Positions 36,204-47,564 of a stretch of 64,000 nucleotides of DNA are shown here, in pieces. The stretch is from Oenanthe sinensis. Taxonomy: Eukaryota > Streptophyta > Magnoliopsida > Apiales > Apiaceae. How positions within the stretch are numbered: the stretch's first letter is position 1; each line of letters starts with the position of its first letter. The notes below the pieces were generated by a model. That model had not been told where the DNA came from. It made no database searches and saw only the letters and a list, made by a program, of their open reading frames with translations. The stretch is taken from positions 17,739,631-17,803,630 of the forward strand of contig CM053802.1 in NCBI GenBank assembly GCA_028671895.1, in the 5' to 3' direction. The translations under genes and the position numbers were made by a program.

Positions 36204-39200
36204 ATGGAGATGGGCAGTGGTGAAGAAACAGGGATGGATTATAGTTACCGGACTGAACTTCTCTCTCCGGCACCGTCCCCCGGAGAAGAGTCGTCATGGA
36301 GACTGAATATTGACAAGTTTCGGTTACCTCAACGTCATTCTGCGGCACAACCCTTTGGTTTTCGTCGTCTGCTTCGAATTCCAAGTATTTCTTTTATCAT
36401 ATCACAACAATAATTTTTTTGATGTGTTAATAAGTGTGCATGTCATTTTATTTTTGTGTTATTAAGATATATTATACTTGTTGACCAAGTCTTGTAATCT
36501 ATATATATTGAATTATTATGAATGAGAAAGATGGAAAATTGATAATTTTATCAATGATCCTTCTATTTTTTTCCTTAGTATGTCACATTTTCTTGATGCT
36601 AGATTTTTAAGTCTACAAGTACGCGGGAGGAGGGATTCGATCCATGATATATTTTTAATTTTTTTGGTACCAAAGGAGGGTGCACTGGATTTTTTTAAAT
36701 ACATTTTTAGGCAATTATGCACTTTCACAAACATAAGTGGATCTTATAATTTGTAAACAACAACGTTTGATAGTTTTTTTTTTTTTTTTTTGAAACCACG
36801 TTTGATAGTTTGTTGTTGCAACTTTCACTTGATATACATCACAAATACTGACCTTCTTCTTGATCATTAAAGTTAGTTGGTCATTATTTAGTATGTGTAT
36901 GTGCATGTTTAAAGTTAATTTTATTGTACTTACTAATTCATATATCAGGACCTATCTAGAAATAAATTTTAAGGGGCATCATATTACTTTTTGAAAATTA
37001 TTGTTATAAATTTAATGTTAATGGGAGCACTTCTTTATTTTTATAAAAATTTTAATGATAAATTTTTTTAGAGAGACACGTGCCCTTTACTAGATCCCGG
37101 GTCTAAATATAAGCTTTACACAATGGTACTGGCACAACTTGCCAGTATTTCCTTTTTTGATTTGTCTTCCATTAGATAGGTGAATCACTAAGAATATAAT
37201 TTTGCATTGTCTGCAATATGTATATAGATGAGTATATGAGACATGTGCAGATATTGTGCAAAAATATTTTGTAACATTCCCGAAGATTATAACAATAACA
37301 ATAATTAATCAACCGTTAACTTGGATAGGTGAATCACTAAGCATACAATTTTGCACTGTCCGCAATATGGCAATATGTATATAGACGAGTATATGAGACG
37401 TGTAGATATCGTACAAAAATATTTTGTAACATTCCTGAAGATTATAACAATAACAATAATTAATCAACAGTTCTCCTTAGTTGCAAGCTGAATATCTAAA
37501 CCTCAAAATGGGCTATATTAGTCCCTGCTGAGTGCTGACTTTTATTTCTGTCTTTCACAAAAAAGCAAGTCGCTATATCTTAAGTTTTTGAGTAAAGATT
37601 TTTATGTTCAGAACTTTTTTGTTAGTTTTCTCTTTTTGTCATCATTAATTTATTATCTTTAGTCCTTAATTGTTGTGTTTTTTCTAAACGTTTTTCTAGA
37701 AAAGCAAGGAAAGATTGCAGAGTATTATGAAAAGCAAGAAAAGCTTCTTGAGGGCTTCACTGAGATGGAAACAATTAATGAAACAGGTTGTTTACCAGGA
37801 AGTCTAACAGAGGTTGGTAATTGAAAGGGTTGTCACTTGTCAGTCCTATCTATGTTAAATAAGTATTCTGTTACTGCATGTTATAGGTTCTGGGTATAAA
37901 TCTGCATCGTTGTAAGGACCTATTTCTTCCAATGTACAGAAACTCACAAAATTAGCCTCAATTTCTCAAAGAAGACAGGCTGTTAATTTATCATATTTAT
38001 GCATAAAATTTAAGTTGATTACCATGTTGAAGCTGATTTAATCCCCACCCTCTTAATTCGAAATGATTTAGTCTTGCATTGAAAGGAAAGTTAACCTCAG
38101 TGCTGGTCTCTGTTATGGCCAAACTATTTTGTTTTCGCTAATTAAGTGGAACAAATTTCCAGGATGAAATGAAACAGCTAGCAAGGAGCGAGCGAATGGC
38201 CATTCACGTTTCAAACATAGCTAACTTGGTGCTTTTTATGGCAAAAGTTTTTGCGTCTATTGAAAGCAGATCTTTGGCGGTTATTGCCTCGACTTTGGAT
38301 TCCCTCTTGGACCTCCTTTCAGGTTTCATACTGTGGTTTACTTCGTATGCTATGAGAAATCCGAATCAATACCACTATCCTATTGGCAAGAAGAGAATGC
38401 AACCGGTGGTAAGTCATGAAATTGAAATATAAGATCTAGGAAAGTATGAAAATGATGATGTTCAAGGGGGCTTCTTAAATAATGTAAAATTGCCATGCTG
38501 TATCTGTTTATATTTTTCTTTGCAAATATCTTCTGTTCTTTGTCTTTCGTGTTATGCCACTAGGCACTATCATTTGTTTTTATATGCAACTTTTGTCTTC
38601 ATGTTATTCTTTAAACTATTTCATAAAATTTTGCTAGGTTTTGGGGAAATAAGAATGTTTTGCTGCTTGAACACTCATAGTTTTAATATTGTATATGCTA
38701 ATATAATATTAATGTATTTTTTCTAAAATAACTCGCAAAGTGTATATGCAAACCAAATTAAATCCATACATACATAACTGAAACTAATAAAATTTAGATT
38801 TATAATCATTTTGATTATCAATTGGAAAAATAGAGAAAATATTAGTTTGTGCTCGTATATAAGTTAAGCACTTGCATTTCTTCTGGATACAACTGAAGAA
38901 CTATACTTCTGCTTAGTATCCACATGAAACTTACTGTTTTCACTCAAAATAGTTTATTCGGTTTAGCATATGTATCCCCACGATTTATCTGAATTTTTTT
39001 TCGTCTGGCTGTTGCTTCAAGGACTTCATATGTAAACAAGCTTAAATTTTCAGGGTATTATTGTGTTTGCTTCTGTAATGGCAACTCTTGGGTTACAAAT
39101 ATTGCTGGAATCTGCCAGGGAACTTGTCACGAAGGTACTTAGCTCTAACTATGATCTACCTTCAACTAGTGAAATACTGTCCCTAACTGTACTGTGTAAT

Positions 39201-40007
39201 CTAATATATATTTGCTTTTAAAAGAACTGAAGTGGAATCGGGAAAGCTGATAGGTGTTTTGTGCAGTCCCGTCCTGATACAGATCCTGAAAAGGAAAAAT
39301 GGATGATAGCAATTATGGTTTCGGTTACAGTGATTAAGTTTCTGCTTATGGTGTATTGCCGGAGATTCAAAAATGAAATAGTCAGAGCTTATGCTCAAGA
39401 TCATTTCTTTGATGTAATCACCAACTCGGTTGGATTAGTAACTGCTGTCCTCGCCATACAGTTCCGCTGGTGGATTGATCCCACTGGGGCTATAATTGTA
39501 AGTTGGAAACTTGATTCCCTACTTACCACAACCATTACTTTGATGTACTGTTTGACAGTCTCTATTTAAGTAGTAATCATAATGTTTTGATTATCTATTC
39601 TTGATTACCAACTCTGCTCAGTACTGAAGAATATTTATTTATTTTGTTGAATTTTGTTGCAGATAGCATTATATACAATAAGCACCTGGGCAAAAACAGT
39701 TATAGAGAATGTATGGTCACTAATCGGGAGAACAGCTCCACCAGAGTTCCTTGCAAAGCTGACGTATCTGATATGGAATCACCACGAAGAGATCAAGCAA
39801 ATTGATACGGTTAGAGCTTACACATTTGGGTCTCATTACTTTGTGGAAGTGGACATTGTCTTGCCAGAAGACATGCTACTTAGCCAAGCACATAATATTG
39901 GCGAAACGCTTCAAGAAAAACTTGAGCAACTCCCAGAAGTTGAACGGGCATTTGTTCACATAGATTTTGAGTTCACTCACAGACCAGAACACAATACTAA
40001 GGTTTAA
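36204..40007 (+). CDS. metal tolerance protein, Mn-CDF group (MTP9/10-like)
   Basis: Six exons join in phase: 36204-36384, 37700-37812, 38163-38408, 39054-39134, 39267-39497 and 39663-40007. They give 398 residues, normal for MTP9/10. The protein is a cation diffusion facilitator that exports Mn2+ (and possibly other divalent metals) from the cytosol into vesicles or vacuole by proton exchange. The N-terminus (YRTELLSPAPSP...SWRLNIDKFRLP) matches the MTP9/10 branch rather than MTP11. Both metal-binding DxxxD motifs of the Mn group are present: DSLLD at about 144-148 and DHFFD at about 252-256. The transmembrane segments around them are intact, and the C-terminal domain (AYTFGSHYFVEVDIVLP) is complete. 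The ATG at 36204 opens the only N-terminal frame that joins exon 2 correctly. Intron 1 (1.3 kb) holds a 148-bp tandem duplication. No defects seen. Confidence 0.96.
37175..37470. repeat. tandem duplication of about 148 bp in MTP intron 1
   Basis: Copies 37175-37323 and 37324-37470 both begin GATAGGTGAATCACTAAG and run through AACAATAACAATAATTAATC with few differences. Confidence 0.9.
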
Positions 40008-41008
40008 ATGATGTTGACGAGGGTAATTAGACAATGTCATAATAATGTATGGACTAGAAGCCAGTGGGATGCATGAAAGCCTAGTTCTCGAGACGTTGTA
40101 CTAATTTTTATGTAATCTATTTAGGTAAGTCTAGTGCAAAGAAAATCTTGCAGTTCCTCATTTCCTAAGACCTTGTTTAAGTTTTTGTACTATTCTAGAG
40201 TTGAATCTATGCATCGTTATGGAGTAGAACAGATTCTAACCCAAGCATTGCTCCGAATTAGGCGTAGCTATGCGTTTAGAAAAGTCGACTAATCTAAAAA
40301 ACCCTCTATTTGTTCGTTTAAAAATGCCAATTGTTATTGCTTATTGGGTCCCTCAGGCTAACACTTTGTCCTACCACAACCAGTGGAACAGAGCTCAATA
40401 ATTTACACACTTTACAATATTTATTTATCATAGACCCTAGTCCGCTCCTCTACCTTATTTATCATATTTTGAAAAATCGTCCAAAATATCACAATTACAA
40501 AATTTATGTAAGAGAAATTGGAATACATCCGAATATACTTTTTAATTTATGCAAATCTCTCTCATTAGAAAAACAAACGAAATAACATCTTCCAATAATA
40601 AACGAATATTTTCGGTTTCTTATTTAAAAAAAAAATTAAATAGAACCTATAGAAACTCGAAAAGTCTGATTTAGAATATTTAAAATCAGATCACTTATAT
40701 AAAAGGAGGAGGTCGGCTTAAAATCAAAAAATAAGAAATCTTTTCAAAAACAAATTAAACAAATATTAATGGTATTTTCAGAAACAAGAAGATGATGTTC
40801 GAACATAATCGGCTATGTGGTTGGGCTCAAATTTATGGGCTTTAGTTGTAACGACAGTTCTTTGGCAAGGTATGGGCCATATTGAAGGCCATTTTAGTAA
40901 TTATCTAAAGGCCCAAAGAAATTAGGGTTTCCAATCTCCACCATTATATATTTCATTCATTTGAGTGATTCAATTCAGTCTCTCCTCTCGAATACGCAGT
41001 GCGTAGTA

Positions 41009-41340
41009 ATTGATTTATTTTTATTTTTATACGTGGTTTATAAATTGGCTTGGAGTTGTAGTAGGTACAAAGGCAACAATTTAGAGTCTCTGATGCGCTT
41101 AATTAATAGTGCTTACAGTGCTGTACGTTGCCAATAAGTTTCCGGGACTGAGATTCTGACTCTGCCCTTTGTAAATATGGGTTTGAGCATTCAGATGTTC
41201 CTACATTATCACTAATACATTTTAACTTTTTGTTTCAATACGAGTCAATGCCTCGTATAATATTAAGGTTTGCGTACATCTTACTCTTCGCAGAATATAC
41301 GAGTAATATTGAATTTGTGGGTAGAGCTGATGATGATAAA
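41009..41340. repeat. segmental duplication, copy A (no MITE)
   Basis: Matches 43297-43940 over GGCAACAATTT, GAGTCTCTGATG(C/T)GCTTAAT, GTTGCCAATAAGTTTC and TTTTTGTTTCAATACGAGTC. The position equivalent to the MITE in copy B is uninterrupted near 41117. Upstream, 40918-40990 looks like the start of a transcript (TTAGGGTTTCCAATC), but no frame follows. Confidence 0.75.
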
Positions 41341-42012
41341 ACTAAGGCTTGTTTCTCAGAGACATTCGCAGTGGCCGACTAAGATCTTTCGCCTTTCGCC
41401 GGGCTTGAGAGATTATGCTGCTCATTCCTTCCTTGGATGTCTGAAGCTTTCACCCTTGCCACACCCTCATTCTATGTTTTTATCTTTTTTTTTAAATATT
41501 CATCATGTGTATATAATATTAATCACTGACATTATAAAAGAAAGCAAATAATAAGAGGAAACCTAAATTTTTGGTATCGATAGAACACAATCTTTTGGTA
41601 GGAAAAAACATCAAAATTACCCATGTTATGTAGAGATTTTTATACTCTTCCAGAAGCTCCATGATTGTGGAGAAGATGCCCAAAATTGCATACGAATAGA
41701 ACTAAAGGTGCAGAATATCACATCTCTGAAAATTGGCCCCGATAAGGCACATACACTCATATAAGTATTTTATAACTGACGGAGTGTCACCGTACATAAA
41801 CTCATAATTGCAATTTTTAGCATTCTGCAATTTATGGGCTGTGCTCGAGCCCATTGGTGTTTTGATGATGTGTAGTAATTTTTTTTGCTAAATTGTGTTA
41901 TTTTGTATTAATGATTCCATAAAAAAATGTTACTACTTCCTATTCAAATTATATGGATCCTTGATTTTTCACACGTATAGTATATTGATCGGTTACTTTA
42001 ATAATTATTTTT

Positions 42013-42549
42013 GACAAAATTGCAGGTTGTATATCTGAAATTTTTTATTTTTATATTTTAGTGTTGTAATAAAAAAGTAGTCATTTGCATAATTAAATAT
42101 ATTTTTTAAGCATTTTAAGGTCTTCAAAACAGGAACGTTAGAAAAGTAACGGATCCTTACGTTTTTGAAGGATAAGGTGGTTAATTTAAATTTATAACAG
42201 TTATATTGTATATATCCTCACCTTTAAAACCTAATTTGAAACATTTGGTGATTAAAAAATCAAATTTTATTGAATTCAGATATTGCGTGATAGTACATAT
42301 TAGTAATTAAATTTGAGTTTATAATCATTGGGTTGTTTTAAACTAAGGTTTAAAGTTGAGATATACATATAATATAGTCGTTATAAGTTTGAATTGACAA
42401 TTTTATTCTTCAAAAACGCAATGGTCCCTTATTTTTGGAGGATTTAAAGTGCTTAAAAAGTATATTTAACCATGCAAATTGCTATTTTTTTGTTTCGGTA
42501 ATTAAAGTGTAAAATTAAAAAATTTCAGGTATGCAAATTATAATTTTGT
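42013..42549. mobile_element. foldback element nested in a Stowaway-like element
   Basis: The arms begin GACAAAATT(G/A) on each side and align over about 150 bp (CTGAAATTTTTTA, ATTTGCAT(A/G), TTAAATATA, TTTTTAAGCA(T/C)TTTAA). Outside them, TACTACTTCC near 41934 and the reversed TACTCCCTCG near 42607 look like ends of an older Stowaway-type host element. Confidence 0.6.
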
Positions 42550-43296
42550 CATTATTTTTTAAAGAGTTATGTGAACAAATATTTCTCTAATTTGGTACGA
42601 GGGAGTACATGGTTAAAGAAAGGCGGTTGATGCATTCATTTAAATGTTGTCTGTTGAAGCAAGCAGTATGACATTCAGAAAAATGATAATTGTATGAGTT
42701 TATTTTATTATATCATACTCCGTATTAATCATTTGTTCACCGTGTAAATGTGTTTTCTTTAAAAGAGATGTCAAACTCAACTAGTCATATATACGAACAA
42801 GGTGTATATTGACAGAGTAATAGTATGTTTGAGAGATATTTGAGGAAACTATGCAGCTTCTTATATGAAGAAAGAGTGATATATATTGACAGAGTAACCG
42901 TTAGCCATCCAGATCAGAATAATTGAATTAGTCAATAAAGTTTAAATAAATTTATTATTATTTACATGTAAATTTTAATTAATGGATGGTTAAAATACTT
43001 AAAATTGTGGCAAAAAAAAAGTACTGTCCTAGATGGTGTATCCGTGAGCTGAGATTGTAATCAAAGATGTTGTAAATTAAAAGTTTTTAAATTACTTGTG
43101 ACAGGTTTCTGTGAGCCGTAAAATGAGGCTTACTTTTTTCTATTTTTTTGAAATTCAAATCTGAATTCTGAATCAAAACCCAAAATAACAGTTGTTACAA
43201 CTTACAACGGAAGAGAGAATAGCCAAATGTATCCCCGGAACGAGAGAACAAACAGTTAAAACGATATCAATTATTTAAGTACTGTGTATGTAGTAA

Positions 43297-43940
43297 TTGT
43301 AATTATTTTTTTGATATGGGGTTTATAAATTGCCTTGGGGTTGTGCCATAATTAATTTTACCAGAGCCGGTTTGTATAAAACTTTGTTTATGATTTGGAT
43401 TATGATGTTGAAAAGGCAACAATTTTAAGAGTCTCTGATGTGCTTAATTAATATTCCTTCCATTTGATTTTATTTGACGTTTGACTTTTTAACACATGTG
43501 TAGGAGTTTTGATTACATAGTTAAATTTATTATTTTTAAAATTTTCTTTTTTTGAATAAAAATATTAAACTAAAACTTTTATTCACAAAAAGAAAATTTA
43601 AAAAATAATAATTTTAATTATGTAGTCAAAGCTCTTAAGAGATTCTACTAAAAAGTCAAACGTCAAATATTATCCAATAAAAGAGTATTACTTACAGTGT
43701 TGAATGTTGCCAATAAGTTTCTGGGACAGAGACTGAGATTTTGACTGCCATTTCTAAATACGGGTTTGAGCATTCAGGTGTTCTTACATTATCACAAATA
43801 CATTAACTTTTTGTTTCAATACGAGTCAATGACTCTTTTGCCGTTAAAGTTTGCACACATCTTACCCTCTTCGGAACTCGTTGTTTGTTTAAATAAATTA
43901 GTGTGATTGAACTTATGGGTGGAGCTGATGATGATTGAAC
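43297..43940. repeat. segmental duplication, copy B (contains MITE)
   Basis: Same block as 41009-41340, interrupted by the 232-bp MITE at 43454-43685 and by some extra sequence at about 43340-43410. Downstream, 44095-44215 resembles 51590-51690, linking this module to the one upstream of the F-box pseudogene. Confidence 0.75.
43454..43685. mobile_element. Stowaway-like MITE, 232 bp
   Basis: Flanked by TA (43452-43453 and 43686-43687). The arms share TATTTGACGTTTGACTTTTTA in inverted orientation. It is the same family as 47338-47562. The duplicated block at 41009-41340 shows the unoccupied site. Confidence 0.85.
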
Positions 43941-45598
43941 ATTTTTAATTGAAAAATTGCTGAATTTTTTTAGCATCCATTAAACTCAAAATATTATAGA
44001 AATATATTAGTTCATAAATGTTTTCTATATCTTATTCCTCACATATATAATTTTTTGACCACCACTCGGATTGTTCTGCAAACCAAGAACAGAGCATGAT
44101 ATGAAGAATCCTGAGCAGGAACCCTCAGATTAGCATATGAATAAGTTCGTATATATATAATTAAGCGAAGAGAGACACGCTACTTACGCAATCATAACAG
44201 AGAAGCAACGAAGTAACGATGGTAATAAGGCAATATCCAAGTTTACCAGGTCAACTCAATATTTGTGTTTTAATTCCTAACCTAAGTTTACTGTTTTGTT
44301 TTAATTGTGTTAGCTATAGCCTAAGAAGCATGAGTGTGATTGTGATACGGGATATGATAATTCGGCAAATCAAAAACTATGGGATACGGGTGCGGGGAAT
44401 TCGGCAAATTTTAAATATACATTATATATATTTGAAGAGTAGCATTGAAATTAAATTAAATGGTCGTATAAATAAGTTTATTATTCTTAACCATTAATAT
44501 AATAATTACTTAAAAACACAAATGATGCATTATGAAATATTTAATTGACTAAATAATTAACTAATTACATAATTAATTAACCAACAAGAAATCCCAAAAA
44601 TCGAATAATCTCCGAGAAATAATGCATGGCGGCTAAGGGAATCCCTGCTTCTTAGGATATAGTATTAAGCCAAACGATGATCACTATCTCGTGGTTCAAT
44701 TATTTTGATTTGAATGGCCGCATAGTCGATTATACCTTACCATTGACTAAGGTAGTAGTACACCACTCTTAGTTCATATAATAAGAATTAGTGTATGAAA
44801 GCAAGTCCAGTGTTAATATTAAGATATATTTAACTATTGTTATAATATAAAATCAAAAAATACATTTCGGTGCTAAAATAGATTTAATATGCTCCGATGC
44901 ATGGTTTCAAAATAGAATCAATAGATGTAAAATTAAATAACTTTTCAACTAATAATGTAAAGCATAACATTTAATTTGCTAAAATAGACATTTTTATATT
45001 CATTTTCCTCCAATTTCCTACTTGAATGTCTATGTGGTTAAATCTATACTTGGTTGTAAGAGTAAGTCATGCTAAATATCTATCGCTATAATTTGATGTT
45101 ATAATAAAAGTTGCACTCCAATGCTACTTTCAAATTTAGTTAACTTTTTTAACTTTTACCCATTTTAATATATTTTTGATATTTGGTGATGTACAATATA
45201 ATAATTGTTTAACTCTTACCCTTCATTTGTAGTTATTGATTATGTGACAAAGATGTATGAATCAATCCTTGGTTTCATATATGGCGTGAACGGAATGCTA
45301 GGATTCATAATAAATGTGTCTTTCATCTGCTTAAGTTGTTGCAGGGCATCATGGTGGATTTACGAGCTCGACTTGAAGGCGCTACCTAGCTGGTTCATCA
45401 AACTTATTAACCTCAGACTGGAAGCTCAACTTTGGATTAGTAATTTTGACAGATTTTAGACTGTATAGGGCCTGTTTGGGTTTTCCCATAGATTGTATAG
45501 GGCTTCCTATTTTTGGTAGCTTTCTAGCTCCAATCTTTCGCTAAATTGGTTTTAGATAGCTTATATTTTCTTGTAGTTGCTTGCTCCTTTTCGTTCGG

Positions 45599-45600
<2 letters not shown>

Positions 45601-45658
<58 letters not shown>
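45601..45658. repeat. (TA)n microsatellite
   Basis: About 29 uninterrupted TA dinucleotides, followed by TATGTATGTATATATA. Likely highly length-variable. Confidence 0.95.
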
Positions 45659-45665
<7 letters not shown>

Positions 45666-46165
45666 ATATATAGTTAGCAAAAAAAAATGAAACCTCATTT
45701 TATTTTTTTTGCATTTGATGCTATAATATAACAATAGAATCAAGTATAACATTACATTGGATTTACTCTAAATATTAAATCAAATATAATATTTTTGTAT
45801 TTTAGCACCCTCTATACTATTGTATTGGAGTGTTATGTTCTATAATTAATAATTAATTGATGCTATATTATACAAATAACAACTTCAATAGCCAATATCA
45901 TTGCATTGGACTTGTTGAGTTTAATTCAATAGCCAATAGCCAATAGCCAATCACACGTTGACCGGGTGATTAATACTACTCGGTATTTATATATATAGAA
46001 CAAACTCACATACACTTATCATTTCTCTGAATGTCGTGCTGCTTGTATCAACATCTTCAAATAATCTCATTCACCGTTAAGTATGTAATTTAGATTAATT
46101 TACTTACTTCAACCGGCAACATTCAAACGAATGCGTCAGCCACCAAAAATTCTGATTTGATTTAT

Positions 46166-46350
46166 CGATTTTTCTAGTGTGTGCCCACACTAACAATTAT
46201 TTTTTGATGAGTTGTCAAAGTTTGATTATTGACTCATTTCTCACTAATAATAATGCCCCATGTATGCACAAAAATTCTCATCAATCAAAATTTGACAACT
46301 CATTAAATAGTAGTTGTTAGTTTATGCTCATGGCACACACCGAAAAACTC
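46166..46350. mobile_element. 185-bp MULE-type MITE upstream of nsLTP 1
   Basis: Flanked by perfect 9-bp repeats TTGATTTAT (46157-46165 and 46351-46359). The arms pair GTGTGTGCC with GGCACACAC and GATGAGTTGTCAAA with TTTGACAACTCAT. The paralogous promoter near 53380 (CTCGATTTATCTTAGC) keeps a single uninterrupted target. Confidence 0.8.
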
Positions 46351-46678
46351 TTGATTTATTATTGCTTCAAAATCTTGCATAAAATTCTGTAAGCACTGCC
46401 TACCAAAAAGAGCACCATATTTCTGACACATCTTTCTGAGCTGAAAATATGTAATTAAACGTAACACCTAATTTATAATTAAACCTACATACATCAGATT
46501 AAAGGAACATTCATGAAATCATTTTATTTACATGTCTACATTTAGGGACTAATTTAGTGAAAACAACCCTTAGTGAAAAAATGAGAGATAATCTCATCCA
46601 TCGATCGTAAAGACAAATCCAATATTAATTAAATAAAGATAAACCTAATTACTTAAGGAGTACACCACTAAACCTTCC

Positions 46679-46686
46679 TTTAAATA
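46679..46686 (+). promoter_or_regulatory. TATA-like element of nsLTP 1
   Basis: TTTAAATA sits 62 bp before the ATG within a block, CCTT(C)CTTTAAATATGTGATG, that is also conserved upstream of the second gene (53723-53730). Conservation between paralogues supports a core-promoter role. Confidence 0.5.
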
Positions 46687-46748
46687 TGTGATGTGGTCTA
46701 GCACAAAATATCTAACCGTTAATATATCACAATTCAGCAGAGGCAGCA

Positions 46749-47222
46749 ATGGCGAGAATTAGTTACTCCTTGGTGGTGGTGTTTGTTATGTTAGTGGCCC
46801 TGGAGGGAGGGGAGGCCAACAGCATTGATTGTGATGGACCCGTGAGAAAGCAAGCATCAGCCATGTGTGTTGCGTTTGTCAGAAGTGGTAAACTTCAGGA
46901 GCCACCTGCTGCGTGCTGCAGGGACTATAGAAAATTCGTCGAGTTGTCATCCAAAACTAGAGCTGAAAGGAGACAACTTTGTTCTTGCATCCAGCGACTT
47001 GCTGCACTTGATAGTCTTGAAGGACCAGTTAATATTAAAAATCTCGATGATCTACAGGAGAAATGCGGACTTCCTTTTATATACTCGGCTGATCCTAATT
47101 TTGACTGCAATACGTAAGTTTTTCATTTTCTGCTCACATTTATTTCTCTTGCATTACACTAATTATGCTAAGCATATACGAATAATGATCATGTTTATGT
47201 ATGTTTGTGCAGTGTTAACTGA
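46749..47222 (+). CDS. non-specific lipid-transfer protein (copy 1)
   Basis: Two exons, 46749-47113 and 47213-47222, give 124 residues ending NFDCNTVN. The intron close to the C-terminus is typical of nsLTP1 genes. Residues 1-23 are a signal peptide (MARISYSLVVVFVMLVALEG), so it is secreted to the apoplast. The mature part has the eight-cysteine pattern C, C, CC, CxC, C, C: IDCDGP, AMCVAF, AACCRDY, LCSCIQ, EKCGLP, FDCN. nsLTPs bind lipids and take part in cutin deposition or defence; the specific role is not readable. The region between CxC and the sixth position is longer than in standard LTP1s. It is the first of four related copies in the next 10 kb. Confidence 0.92.
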
Positions 47223-47337
47223 GATGCGCTGAACAAACATGCAGTTGGAGAAGTCGCAGAGGAGAAATAAAAACGTGCAACTAAGATTCAACCTATTGTA
47301 ATAGTTGAATTTTCTATTCAATAATACACTCCATCTG

Positions 47338-47562
47338 TTTTGATAATATTTGTCATTTGACTTTTTGACATACTATTTTAAGAACTTTGACTAGAAAGTT
47401 AGAATTATTATTTTTTAATTTTTTTTTTGTGAATAAAAGTTTTAGTTTAATATTTTTATTCAAAAAAAAAAAATTTTAAAAATAATGAATTTAACTATAT
47501 AGTCAAAACTCCTAAAAATGTGTGTCAAAAAATCAAACGTCTAATAAAACCAAACGGGGGAG
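47338..47562. mobile_element. Stowaway-like MITE in the nsLTP 1 3' region
   Basis: Flanked by TA (47336-47337, 47563-47564), with ends CACTCCATCTGTTTTG and, reversed, CTCCCCCGTTTGGTTTT. The arms share an inverted GTCAAA(A/G)-rich block. The broken paralogue lacks it: near 50317 the flanking sequence AATAGTTGAATTTTCTATTC runs on uninterrupted. Confidence 0.85.
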
Positions 47563-47564
47563 TA

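Larger units (their letters stand above)
40008..46748. other. duplicated non-coding region between MTP and nsLTP genes
   Basis: I recognise no gene. It contains two copies of one block (41009-41340 and 43297-43940), a nested inverted-repeat element (42013-42549) and a Stowaway MITE (43454-43685). At 45205-45459 there is an unmatched 84-codon frame containing SWWIYELDLKALPSWFIKL. A long (TA)n tract (45601-45658), CAATAGC repeats near 45928 and a MULE-type MITE (46166-46350) follow. Pieces of 42606-44220 recur downstream of each nsLTP copy. Confidence 0.55.

Noticed and set aside
41085..41165. Possible box C/D snoRNA (CTGATGC ... CTGA with AGAGTC/GACTCT ends), repeated near 43430 and 43735
   Set aside because: The C box does not fit RTGATGA, spacing to the stem is poor, and the second copy is split by a MITE and loses the stem.
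41270..41551. 93-codon frame in the duplicated block
   Set aside because: Not conserved in copy B and not similar to any family I know.
45205..45459. 84-codon frame containing SWWIYELDLKALPSWFIKL
   Set aside because: It reads somewhat like protein but has no recognised family or exon partners, so I list it only within the non-coding region.
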